From contig JAANBB010000103.1 in the NCBI GenBank assembly GCA_014621425.1, forward strand, positions 1 to 64,000: 64,000 nt of DNA, in the 5' to 3' direction. Positions 1-9,603 of this stretch are shown piece after piece. Under the pieces are notes generated by a model, which saw nothing but the letters and a program-made list of their open reading frames with translations, had not been told where the DNA came from and did no database searches. The stretch's first letter is position 1. Every line of letters starts with the position of its first letter. The stretch comes from Cylindrodendrum hubeiense. Its lineage: Eukaryota > Ascomycota > Sordariomycetes > Hypocreales > Nectriaceae. A program made the translations under genes and the position numbers.

Positions 1-224
1 GGGGGTGGGCTCTAAGAGTGGCTGTTGGGATGTTTATAATAATTATTCCTTGAGGTAAGATTATTTTGATTGTGATGGGTTAAATGCTAAGGGGTATAAA
101 GAGGAAATGTGGTAGAATTCCCATGTACTAATAATTATTTTTAAGCTAATAAGAGTAGTGGAAAAGTCATGCCCGCGTAAGATCATGCCCGTGTAGTAAA
201 AAGTCATGCCCCTCTAGCAATTGC

Positions 225-745
225 CTTAAAATAACTCTCTAATATTAATTCTTAAAATACTTAAATCACTTTTAAAGAGAATAAAGATAATAATATATTA
301 GAATATCCTATTAAAGTCTAAGATCTAGATCCTTTAATAAATAAATAAGACTCTTAGTAAATAATATAGAATAAAAAGAACCCACTTATATAAAGGAAGG
401 AAGATAACTTTAAATAAGGAAAAGGATAAAATAAATTAGAGAGATATTAATATATAAGTAATAGTTAAATTATTAAGAAATAATAATTAAGGGAGATTAA
501 TAATATTAAGGGAAAGATATTATAGAATTTATAGAAAGGCTAGTTATAATATAAGGATCTATCAGATTATTATTAAGATATTTAAGGAAGAGTATAATAA
601 TTAGTTTTAATTAATTTAATATTTTATTATATTTTTATTAAAGTTTTAATTTTAAAGGTTAAGAAAAGTATAATACTTATTTATTTATAATACTTGCTTA
701 TTATATATATTATATACTTTCTTTAATAATCTAAAATATCTAATA
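225..745 (+). mobile_element. RIP-decayed Fot1/pogo transposase remnant, copy 1 (C-terminal end)
   Basis: Very AT-rich. Read on the plus strand, and allowing for stops, it aligns with the C-terminal part of the transposase relic found on the minus strand at 746-1833. The tail around 535-612 reads as a recognisable C-terminus, YRKASYNIRIYQIIIKIFKE followed by EYNN and a stop, matching the second copy's KPNYNIRIYQVVIEIF(G)E. It has no open frame. The excess of TAA/TAG codons and loss of G and C fit RIP (C-to-T on both strands). The 5' end is truncated near 225. The bases before it (1-224) are less AT-rich and contain three copies of the octamer TCATGCCC near 168, 184 and 207, whose role is unknown. 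Confidence 0.6.
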
Positions 746-1833
746 TTAAGAGATTAAAGTAAATAAGATAAATAAAGTAATAATATATATAATAAGTATA
801 CTAATTAAATAAATATACTAATTAAAAATCTTAATCTCTAAAATAAAAATTACTATAAAAATATAATAAACTATTTAATAAATTATAATTACTTACTATA
901 CTTTTCCCCAAATATCTCAATCACTACTTGATAGATTCTTATATTATAATTGGGCTTATTATACACTTTATAGTATTTAATCCCTAATCACACTAACCTT
1001 CCTTTAATGTCACTTCTTGACAATTTGACCACTATCTATATATTAATATCTATCTAATTAATTATTTGTCTTCCTTTATCTAGAGTTATCTTCTCTCTAT
1101 TTCATAGGTAGGTTCTTTTCACTTTATATTACTTATTAAGGGTTTTATTTGCCTATTAAAGGATCTGATTCTTAGACTTTAATAATACTATCTAATATAT
1201 TATTACCTTTATTCTCTTAGAAAATAATTTAAGTATATTAATAATAGATATTAGAGAGCTATTCTAGTATCTTCTAATTTATCTTTTAAGGTATTTAGAT
1301 TAAGAAGTGATCTTGAGGATAGTCTTTAGTATCTTAGATATTTAAGTATCAGGGAGACTGGTCTCCTCCTCTATCAATATTAGAGTCTATAACTATACAT
1401 CAAGCTTTAATATAACACTTTTCAGATCTAAAGGAACAAGTCCAGCCCCTCAAAACCCCCCCTTGATATTATTTTCTGTTATAGTAGCTTGGTGGGCGGC
1501 GTAAAATACCAGAAAGAAGTTAGTCTTTGATACGTGGGTTATAGAGTATCTGATTAGATGCTCTATTTCTCGGCCGTATATCTTTTTAAGCGGCCCAAAG
1601 CACCCGACATCAAGAGGCTGAAGTAGATGAGATGAATGAGGCGGTATACATAGCGTGATAATGTGGTTATCTTCGCAATATTTCTCAAAGTTAACTGAGT
1701 GGTGACTTTCATGTCCGTCAAGGATCAGAAGACGATAGTGATCATTTGATCGCGTCTTTGTGTATTGATCAAAGTGTTTGAGCCACTCAAGACCTGTATT
1801 GTTGTCGGTCTAGCCATTTTGAGTTATTATAAT
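746..1833 (-). mobile_element. RIP-decayed Fot1/pogo (DDE) transposase remnant, copy 2
   Basis: Reading the minus strand from 1833 downwards gives a clear pogo/Fot1-type DDE transposase: NG*TDNNTGLEWLKHFD, then LLILDGHESHHS (catalytic Asp in LDGH), then IPPHSSHLLQPLDVGCFGPL, then AAHQATITENNIKGGF*GAGL. Two codons that should be Trp and Arg are stops (TAG at 1810-1812, TGA at 1450-1452), both explained by G-to-A or C-to-T transitions. Below about 1440 the sequence becomes extremely AT-rich but still follows the family's charged C-terminus. The N-terminal half is missing; the relic is cut off exactly where the LTR-like repeat begins at 1834. It is not functional. Confidence 0.8.
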
Positions 1834-2104
1834 TGTTGAATTGGAGGCATGGAACACCAGGGCTCCAGGATGTCACGTGTAGAATAGGGAGGCCCTCGGG
1901 CCCCACTTATAGGCCCGGAGTGTAGTCCAAAGCAGACAGCCCCTGAAAAACAGAGACAGAATACACACACACGTTCAAGGTCATCATATGGTCACATAAG
2001 CAATCCAACAGGACTACACTCCGGGCCTATAAGTGGGGCCCGAGGGCCTCCCTATTCTACACGTGACATCCTGGAGCCTGGTGTTCCATGCCTCCAATTC
2101 AACA
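1834..2104. repeat. LTR-like sequence with a 94-bp inverted duplication
   Basis: 1834-2010 runs from TGTTGAATTGG to GCAATCCAACA, the TG...CA ends expected of a small retrotransposon LTR (177 bp). Its first 94 bases (1835-1928) recur as the reverse complement at 2011-2103 with a single one-base indel, separated by an 82-bp spacer. This gives a large hairpin-forming inverted repeat. No target-site duplication or internal domain was found. It interrupts the 5' side of the Fot1 relic. It could be a solo LTR plus a partial inverted copy, or a foldback element. Confidence 0.6.
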
Positions 2105-2405
2105 GATTGAGACCGGATTTGTGCAACTCCCTCATACATCCATATCCTAGTCTTAGTCAGAGGGGCGTGAGATTGAGAGTTAAAACCCCTCACACAAAAG
2201 AGGGGCTCGAGGCCCTCAAGGATCAATACCATTATCATCATTGAATCCACGTTCTATTAAATACTAAGACCTTTTGATCGAATGTGTCATACACGATCCA
2301 ACAGAACTTATAAATATAAACACCATATAAGGTAGTACCGATATATTAGTAGATAGCCTTCTAAAAAAATGTATGGAATCAAATACTATAGTAAAATGTC
2401 CAAGA
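2105..2405. other. Intergenic, nothing recognised
   Basis: AT-rich spacer between the repeat block and the 3' end of the citrate-synthase-like gene. No coding or RNA feature was seen. Confidence 0.5.
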
Positions 2406-3970
2406 CTATAGCTTCGCCCTAGTGAAGATCTGAAGTGGTCGCCAGAGAGTGGCAGGTTTACCTGTTTCCCATTTGTCAGAATGATAGACAGAAATAGTTT
2501 AAGAACAGCATCAACTTACCCATTTGCTCGCGCCAATGAGCCAGAATACCACTTACTCTTGCTGCCAGCATCAGTGCTGTGATAATGTCCGGCTGAAATC
2601 CCCTGGTCGATACGATTAGCAGAAGCCTGTGTATCAATATAAGACATGAACTCACATAGAGGAAAACACAAAGCACCCGTAAAGATCTGCATTGACATTT
2701 AGGTTTCTTGAACGGAAATAGTCGTCTTGCGATGCAAGTCGCTCGATCTCCATGGCAACAGAAACATGAGGGTCGGCATCGGCATTCTCCCAGAGTTCTT
2801 CCAGAGCTTTCTTGAGATGCTTGACGCGCGGATCGACAGTCTTGTAAATACGGTGTCCGTATCCAAAAAGTCTAAACTTGCTCTCCTTGACATCCTGGAT
2901 TGCCTGCGGCACATTTTCTTTGCTGCCAATGCGTGCAAACATCTTGTATGCTAAATCAATAGCTCCGCCGTGTAGCGGTCCAGAAAGCGCACACGCTGCG
3001 GCGTTGACACAGGTCATGGGATCTGCCAACCCAGAGCCAACGAGCATACTGGCAGCGGTTGAATTGGTCATCTCGTGGTCGGCATAGACAATCCAAAGTG
3101 CATTCAGGATGCGCACCATCTTGGGATCCGGCTGTCCGGTTATTGGATCAATGATCCCCATCATGATGAGGATGTTCTCAGCCATAGGGGCAGTGGCGTC
3201 AGGGGGTGTGAACGCCACTCCGCGGTAGTGGCAATTGATCAACGCGATGACGGTCATGGAGGCACCGATGGTCCGCCGGACCCCTTCGTCGACGGCGTCC
3301 ATTTTCCCGAGATATAGCTCTTTACCCATGTATATCGGGATCGACGTTGGATCAGTGGCACCCCAGGCACTTAACCCAGCGACGAGCAGTAAGTGGTAGG
3401 GGGTTTCGCGCCTGGCGAGAAGATATCAGTGCCGAAAGACCCAAGAAACTGAAGATGTTATTTCCTACTTACGGGAAACACTTGATGGTATCGATGACAC
3501 ATTGAGGTGGATCAGCCTTGGTGGCGAGTTTGAGTCGATAGTCGAGTTTTTCTTGTGGAGATGGTAGACGGCCCCAAATCAGCAAATGTGATACATCCTC
3601 AAAGTCGTGTCCTTCCACGAGTTCATCCAGAGAGTAGTCCCTGTACTGAATGGTTCCCTTAACCCCGTCTCTTCTAACAGTCAGTTACTTCTCATAGCAA
3701 CATCAAGACAATCCACACTGACATATATGTAATGTCAGACTCTGCAACGGCCGTATTTTGGAATCCAGGATCCATGATCTTCAGCCCATTGGTATGCCGG
3801 TCTATAGCATTCTTTCCTATGAATTCATTCGCGGAGGATATCCACTTGAAATCAGTCGCTTTAACTGTGTTGCTGACAATGGGTATTTCGTAGGATCTCG
3901 ATGTTCGATTATCCGTCACGGACAGTGTGTCCTTTGGCTGCATTTTGGTATTTTGATTAGAGTCCGACAT
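2406..3970 (-). CDS. Citrate-synthase-family enzyme (alkyl/2-methylcitrate synthase-like) with PTS1
   Basis: Condenses oxaloacetate with an acyl-CoA (family knowledge). Five exons on the minus strand: 3970-3723, 3673-3473, 3411-2656, 2602-2520 and 2461-2406, giving 447 aa. Active-site residues are all present: His297 in GPLHGGA, His336 in GYGHRIYKTVDPR and Asp392 in NVNADLYG. The N-terminus (MSDSNQNTKMQPKD) is short and acidic/polar with no mitochondrial presequence, while the last residues are RAKL, a canonical peroxisomal PTS1. It is divergent from a 2-methylcitrate-dehydratase-like gene 443 bp away, and a cis-aconitate-decarboxylase-like gene follows. That trio is the core of fungal alkylcitrate/alkylitaconate pathways, so an acyl-CoA longer than acetyl-CoA is the likely substrate (inference). 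No fatty-acid synthase gene lies in the window. Confidence 0.9.
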
Positions 3971-4412
3971 TATGACGACGAGGAGCGTTGTAGTGAACTT
4001 TCAGAGGCGGGGAAAAGTAAAACTGGATGTCAAGATAACAGCAATGAGCAAGATGAAGACTACTCATACACCCTTCGTGGGCCGTGTTTAGCAGGGGTCA
4101 AAGACCCTGAGATTCAATAAAGCCACTAAAAACCCCATGCCTTATAGCACAATGTGATTTGACGCCACCGACTGAATTGTTGGGGATGAATACTCGCTGA
4201 CGTGTTTTTCAGCTAGCCTCTGTCAGGCTCCACCACCAATCTGGGGAGCCTGATAGATAAATGAAGCGGTCAAGCTGACGATCCACAGTTCAGCTCCCAA
4301 TATTGGACAGGGTTAACAAGTAGGACTCACTTATCAAGCCAACTACCCTTCTCACGTCTTGCTCAATCTTGAACACAGAATCGAACGCGCGGTCGCCAAA
4401 ATTACGCGCATC
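3971..4412. promoter_or_regulatory. Bidirectional promoter of the alkylcitrate pair
   Basis: 443 bp shared by the two divergent genes. It contains a CCAAT-type box (ACCACCAATCTGG near 4230) and no convincing Zn2Cys6 palindrome. The short open frame seen here in the plus direction overlaps exon 1 of the minus-strand gene and is not supported. Confidence 0.5.
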
Positions 4413-5960
4413 ATGGCCACAGGCAACGCTGAATACGACGCGATCATCCGAGACATTGTTGATTATGTCTATCACGGGAAAATCACCAATAAGGCTGTCT
4501 ACAAACAGGCCCGAATGGCACTGCTCGATGCGCTAGGTTGCGCCATTGAAACCCTTCACCTAAGTCCTGAATGTAAAGCCCTTGTCGGTCCAATTGTCCC
4601 GGGCACAATTGTTCCTGGCGGAGTGCGCATCCCCGGAACGGGACACATCGTAGATCCCCTCAAAGGAGCATTCGACCTGGGTGCTCTGATTCGGTACCTC
4701 GACCACAACGACGCCTACGCAGGTGCTGAATGGGGCCATCCATCCGATAACCTAGCTGCGATTCTGAGTGTCACGGACTGGTTAAGTCAGAAACACGGCG
4801 AGACAGGGTAAGTCCCCATGGCATTCATTAGCTTCAGACTTCAGAGTTTCTTACCAAGATTTAGGGTGTCACTCCGCACCGTTCTCACCGCGCAAATCAA
4901 GGCATACGAGATCCAAGGAACTCTACAGCAGACAAATGCCTTCAATGCACACGGTATTGACCACGTCATTCTGGTCAAAGTGGCCTCGACTGCCGTGTTG
5001 GTCTGGTTACTTGACCTGCCCGAGTCGGCTGCGCTGGCCGCGGTGTCCCATGCCTGGATCGACGGCCACCCGCTGCGGACATATCGCCATGAACCCAATA
5101 CCGGGCCTCGCAAGGGCTGGGCTGCCGGTGATGCATGCATGCGAGCGGTCCATCTTGCATTGGTCACCAAACGCGCTGGTCAAGTCGACCCAGAGACATC
5201 CGCCTGGTCGGGGGGTGCCGCGGTAGGAGTTCCAACAGCCATCTCAGCACGACGATGGGGATTCAGCGACGCCAGTTACGGCGGAAAAGCCGTAACTCGA
5301 GCCTACAACTACGGAAGTCGGGTTATGGAAACCATACTATTCAAGTTGATCACCGCCGAGGGACATGGCATCTCTGCCGTCGAGGCCGCCGTACAGGTGG
5401 CCGAGATGCTGCGAGCACGCCAGCTAGTGGCCGATCGAGACATCCGCACCATTAAAATTCGAACACAAAAGCCTGCTATGACGATTATTAACAAAACTGG
5501 TCCGTTGTGGAACAATGCCGATCGCGATCACTCCCTACAATACATGGTCGCCGTTACCTTGCTCAAGGAGTCGGTCGTGGACACAGCAGACTACCTGGAC
5601 GATTCGCCCTGGGCTACGGATTCGCGCGTCGATGCCCTGCGCGAGAAGATGGTAGTCACCGAGGATACGGCCTTCACGGCGGACTACTACAATCCGGACA
5701 TCCGAAGCGTGACGAACGCGATTTCGGTAGAGCTGACCAACGAAGAAGTACTGGATGAAGTGGTGGTCGAGTTCCCGGTTGGTCATCATAAGAGAGCTAT
5801 GACTTTGGACGGTGTGATGACGAAATTTCGTCGGAATATGAGCTACATGTTTTCCTCCGAGGAAGTGGATCGCATCACTCAAGCTATCGAGAATGATGAC
5901 ATGCCCGTGGATGAATTTATGGCGCTATTTGTTCGGTGGTCAGGGACTGCACACCTGTAG
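4413..5960 (+). CDS. 2-Methylcitrate dehydratase-like protein (MmgE/PrpD family)
   Basis: Two exons, 4413-4807 and 4865-5960, intron GTAAGT...TTTAG, giving 496 aa, a normal length for PrpD. The ATG at 4413 (MATGNAEYD) was chosen; the frame is open a little further upstream without an ATG. Family motifs include the N-terminal helical domain with LDALGCAIE and LDHNDAYAGAEWGHPSDNL, then AFNAHGIDHVILVK, WIDGHPLRTYR, PRKGWAAGDACMRAVHLAL and VEGHGISAVEAA-like segments. Expected reaction: dehydration of an (alkyl)citrate to an (alkyl)aconitate. The C-terminus SGTAHL fits the degenerate PTS1 pattern [SAC][KRH][LM] (AHL), so it may accompany the AKL-tagged synthase into peroxisomes (inference). Confidence 0.88.
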
Positions 5961-6316
5961 GGCGATCAAGTAATTGGTCAGAACAGATTGGAAAGATAGT
6001 GAGACCAGAGATTATGTACCTACCCCGGCATCTACCAAGTCCAGTCGTGGCTGTCCCACTTGAAGCGGTTAGCCGGGCTAGCTTAGGTCCATTATTCAGA
6101 GCTGAACACCTTAATGTTAGGCCGACTATTGCTGCAGGTTGTACGAAAGAAGACACTTGGTCCGTGGGACATGTTCGTTTAATTATATAATCATCTTCTG
6201 ATTGTTCAAAGGAGGTCCTCTATCCTTAGTGTTTTATTTAATTTATTTCCCCTGAATAGCCAACCAGTCCCTTGCACATTTTCTCGTACTTGCCTGCTTG
6301 AAGAAAACCTGTGAGA
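5961..6316. other. Intergenic/promoter of the decarboxylase-like gene
   Basis: 356 bp with no coding feature. A TATA-like TATATAAT occurs near 6184-6191. Confidence 0.4.
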
Positions 6317-7828
6317 ATGGACACTCCTCGACCGGTTACGAGAGAGCTGTGTGAGTGGATTTCCGGCTTATCGCTGTCTGATATCCCCCACGAAAAGGTG
6401 ACTCGAGTCAAGTACTTGATCCTCGACGGATTGGCCTGTGCCCTGATTGGGGCTCGTCTTCCCTGGTCTGAATCTGCCGTCCATGGCGTTCTTACGATAG
6501 AGTCACCAGGCCGCTGTGGTGTTATTGGGTGGGATAAGGTAATCTCCTTGTGAAGAATCTGAGATTAGAGTACTAAGTAAACGCAAAATTATTAGAAAAT
6601 CAGCCCCTTAGCGGCCACACTCCTAAATAGTACCTTTATCCAAGGATTCGAATTAGACGATTATCATCGGGAAGCACCAATCCACTCCAGCGCTATTATT
6701 ATCCCGACTTTACTGGCTATAATCGAACACTGTGATATCTCGACGGGTACACAAGGGCTGACAGGCGGTGCTGATTTCCTCCTCGCAGCGATTGTGGGCT
6801 ACGAGACTGGTCCCCGGGTTGGCCTCGGTGTTTATGGTATCGAAGTGCTATCTCGGGGGTGGCATTCCGGCGCCATCTTCGGCCCTGCTGCCTCCGCGGC
6901 GGCGGCGGCGAAGCTCCTCCAGTTGCCCGCCACCGCGATCGAGGACGCCGTGGGCATGGCTTGCACACAAGCCGGTGGGCTGATGTCTGCGCAGTACGAG
7001 AGCACCGTCAAGCGAATGCAGCACGGCTTTGCCGCTCGGAACGGTCTGTTCGCAGCCTTCATGGCGCGGAGCGGGTATGCAGGCATCAAGCAGGTGCTCG
7101 AGCGACCTTACGGAGGCTTTCTCAGTACCTTCAGCCTGGGGAACGGACGAACGCCCGCCTACTTGCCCGACCGAGTAGTAGAGGGACTGAATGTAAGGTG
7201 GGAACTCGATCAGATTGTGGTTAAGCCGTATGCATCTATGGCCGCGACCCACAGTACCATTGATGGGATTATAGCGTTACAGGCCAAATATCCCAGCCAG
7301 ATGGCTGTAGTGGATCAGATCCGCTGTATTACGGTGGAAATGTCAGAGCCGGCCTTTAAAAAGGGAGGGTGGAGCCCTACACGACCCTTGACGGTCACCG
7401 GGGCGCAGATGACTGCCACGTATGCAGCGGCCATGCAGCTGCTAGACGGGCAAGTTCAGCCGGCCCAGTTCGCGCCCGCACAGCTAGAAAGGGATGATGT
7501 CTGGGCGCTGATGGCTCGGATCCATTGCGTGCAGAACACGTCACTGGAGACCTACCAGCAGCGTCTCCGCGTCGAGCTGACCGGCCAGGCCGAGACTCTA
7601 ACCGAGTTTGTGGCCGCGCCCCGCGGCAATGGAAAGCCGCTTTCCAATGATGATATCTTGGACAAGTGGCGACGCCTCACCGCGGACGTGATTGATCTCG
7701 AGCGACGGGACGCTATTGAAAGGATAGTGTTGCAGTTGGAGATGGTCCAGGATATGCGCCAATTGGTGCGCTTGCTCTCTGGTCGTACAGGGGACATATT
7801 CGGAGCCGAACATAAGACAATGCTGTGA
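6317..7828 (+). CDS. MmgE/PrpD-family protein, cis-aconitate decarboxylase-like
   Basis: Exons 6317-6538 and 6596-7828 (intron GTAATC...ATTAG) give 484 aa, close to the about 490 aa of fungal cis-aconitate decarboxylase. It starts MDTPRPVTRELCEWISGL. After the junction it reads ISPLAATLLNSTFIQGFELD, the segment that follows the N-terminal domain in this family, then DDYHREAPIHSSAIIIP and CTQAGGLMSAQYESTVKRMQ. Read as a second, paralogous PrpD-type enzyme beside a 2-methylcitrate dehydratase-like one, it most likely decarboxylates the (alkyl)aconitate to an itaconate derivative, but family membership alone cannot exclude a dehydratase or isomerase. The C-terminus (HKTML) is not a PTS1. Confidence 0.82.
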
Positions 7829-7940
7829 CTGGAGATACCGAAAGCCTAGGATAGCACTTGGCGAATAAGTTGACTAAATTATATTTAATCCTCTATTTAC
7901 GCATAGACCTCTGATGTTACTGTCGGAGCTCCCAGTATCC

Positions 7941-8732
7941 TCAGCCAGTACCTGGTGTAGTTCTATTCTCCGCTATCTCGCCCTTCCTCTTCTCCCCAAT
8001 ATCACTATTGGAAGTATATAAGGGGTCCTCGGGCAGTTCCACCCCCCAGTACTTATGCAAGCGCTCTCTCAGCAGTTCATAAGACGAGCCAATTCGGAGA
8101 GCCTTCATATGTTCAAAATCGATGATAGTCGATGGACGTCCACCGTAAATGTGATATCGCTGTAATCCGTAATCAACAATGATGTCGGCTGCATCTTTGA
8201 TCTCTTGGTCGATATCCTCGATTCGGAATTTCTGCCCCGTCCCTGTGAGATTGGCACTTGAACCCAGAACCAACTGACCGACTTCATCATTCAACCGACC
8301 CAGTTCAGCCAGCAGCGATCCGCCTCCGATAAAGATGCCCAGAGTCCTATCTTTGATCGTGTTTGCTAACGTCGCCGGTGTAAGCTGTTGGAGCACGGGA
8401 TGATCCGCCCGAAACGGCGCCACAATGCCAAACGACATATCCAAATCCTGGTGTAAGGTGCGGATCATCTCCAGTTTCTCATCATGTAAAAGATGTAAGG
8501 CGCGATGGAGTTGGTAGGTTCCAATAACTCCTTGGGCATGGCCCGGCCGACGCCTTTTCGCCGCAAATGCTTTTTGGATAGCTTCGGCCGAGGATGCTAG
8601 AAGTGCATAGCCGACTTCGGTGGGCACGAGGGCTACGCCCCCGGCTTGGAGAACGTTAAATATAGAGAGGGCATCAGATTGGACATTAGGATGGCTGCCC
8701 AATGTTGGAATAACTTTGGATTGCATCTTCAT
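7941..8732 (-). CDS. YrdC/Sua5-domain protein
   Basis: Single exon, 263 aa, minus strand, with the start at MKMQSKVIPTL (a second ATG lies two codons in). The YrdC fold covers about residues 18-200: GVALVPTEVGYALLA at the N-terminus, basic AKRRRPGH at the substrate loop and LGSSANLTGTG, the conserved S-x-AN-x-(S/T)G signature. Housekeeping members make threonylcarbamoyl-AMP for tRNA t6A. This one has only a short C-terminal tail and no full Sua5 domain, and it sits convergently 112 bp from the decarboxylase-like gene. A specialised role in the cluster is therefore possible, but a diverged stand-alone paralog is equally so. Confidence 0.8.
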   Translation of the reverse strand: MKMQSKVIPTLGSHPNVQSDALSIFNVLQAGGVALVPTEVGYALLASSAEAIQKAFAAKRRRPGHAQGVIGTYQLHRALHLLHDEKLEMIRTLHQDLDMSFGIVAPFRADHPVLQQLTPATLANTIKDRTLGIFIGGGSLLAELGRLNDEVGQLVLGSSANLTGTGQKFRIEDIDQEIKDAADIIVDYGLQRYHIYGGRPSTIIDFEHMKALRIGSSYELLRERLHKYWGVELPEDPLYTSNSDIGEKRKGEIAENRTTPGTG

Positions 8733-8848
8733 GACGGGGATAATAATTAACGCGAGGATGAAAAGAAATAGGAGAGAGCAGAATGGAACTAGGTTGTAAG
8801 CAGGTAGCTCTATTAAATTTGCAGAAACTGATCTGAAGATATAACATT

Positions 8849-8992
8849 CCGTATCGACTCAATAAATTGGCACAGCTTAGCGTTTCGCCTCCCCGGAGGT
8901 ATTCCATATATAGAAGGATTCCGGATGATGTGTTCGCTAAATGCGGAAAAGCGGAGACGCTTACGCTGTGCCAATTTATTGAGTCGATACGG
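8849..8992. repeat. MITE-like element with about 40-bp terminal inverted repeats
   Basis: The ends are reverse complements: CCGTATCGACTCAATAAATT continuing GGCACAGC at 8849-8876 matches 8965-8992, and imperfect pairing extends inward to about 40 bp (AGCGTTTC/AGCGTCTC). The element is 144 bp with a non-coding interior and no evident target-site duplication. It lies about 120 bp upstream of the YrdC gene start, so it may alter that promoter. Confidence 0.65.
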
Positions 8993-9603
8993 TAGACTCT
9001 CTACCTCTCAACCTCTCGTTGGATAGCTGAATTGGGGAGCATTCAGTGAACTTCCCCTAAATTGGAGCCTCAACAAGATTCGGGATTTTGTCTGCTCAAA
9101 TCTGACATGGCTCATGTCTAGACGGGGCAAATAGCTCAGCCAGCCAGCCACTTGAGGTGGCTATTGATACTAGTGTGTCCAATAGCGGGTGCTGACATTG
9201 AAGCTAACCCTCTTTCTATAATATTAGAAAACGTGTCATAATCAGATTCGATCGCACACGAGAACTATGTACTAGGATTAGCGAGTTCCAGATTGTGTTA
9301 TCAAGTGCTTCAGCTGATAAGTGTGTGGTTCTTGGTTCTTGCATCAGCCTCCCTCCGTCATAACCCCTGCAGACGTCAAAGCGGGCTAAGGGCAGTGCAG
9401 ATGATTCAACAGAGCTAAACCTGAAGTGAGCGGGCCCACTTATGTTTCGCCTAACAAAACATACCTCGCACTGTTCACTGGCGGCCGATGTACTATTGAC
9501 CACTTTTTCCTCATCTCCTCTCATGTATCATGGGAGTGAAATGTCTAGAAAAAACAGCTTAGGGAATGATATTATATATACTCTACCTTAACCGTGATAT
9601 CTG
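8993..9603. other. Intergenic, nothing recognised
   Basis: About 600 bp. A 102-codon frame on the minus strand here has no family resemblance and no coding signature. Confidence 0.4.

Noticed and set aside
2014..2250. 78-codon minus-strand frame
   Set aside because: Lies across the LTR-like inverted repeat; no protein similarity.
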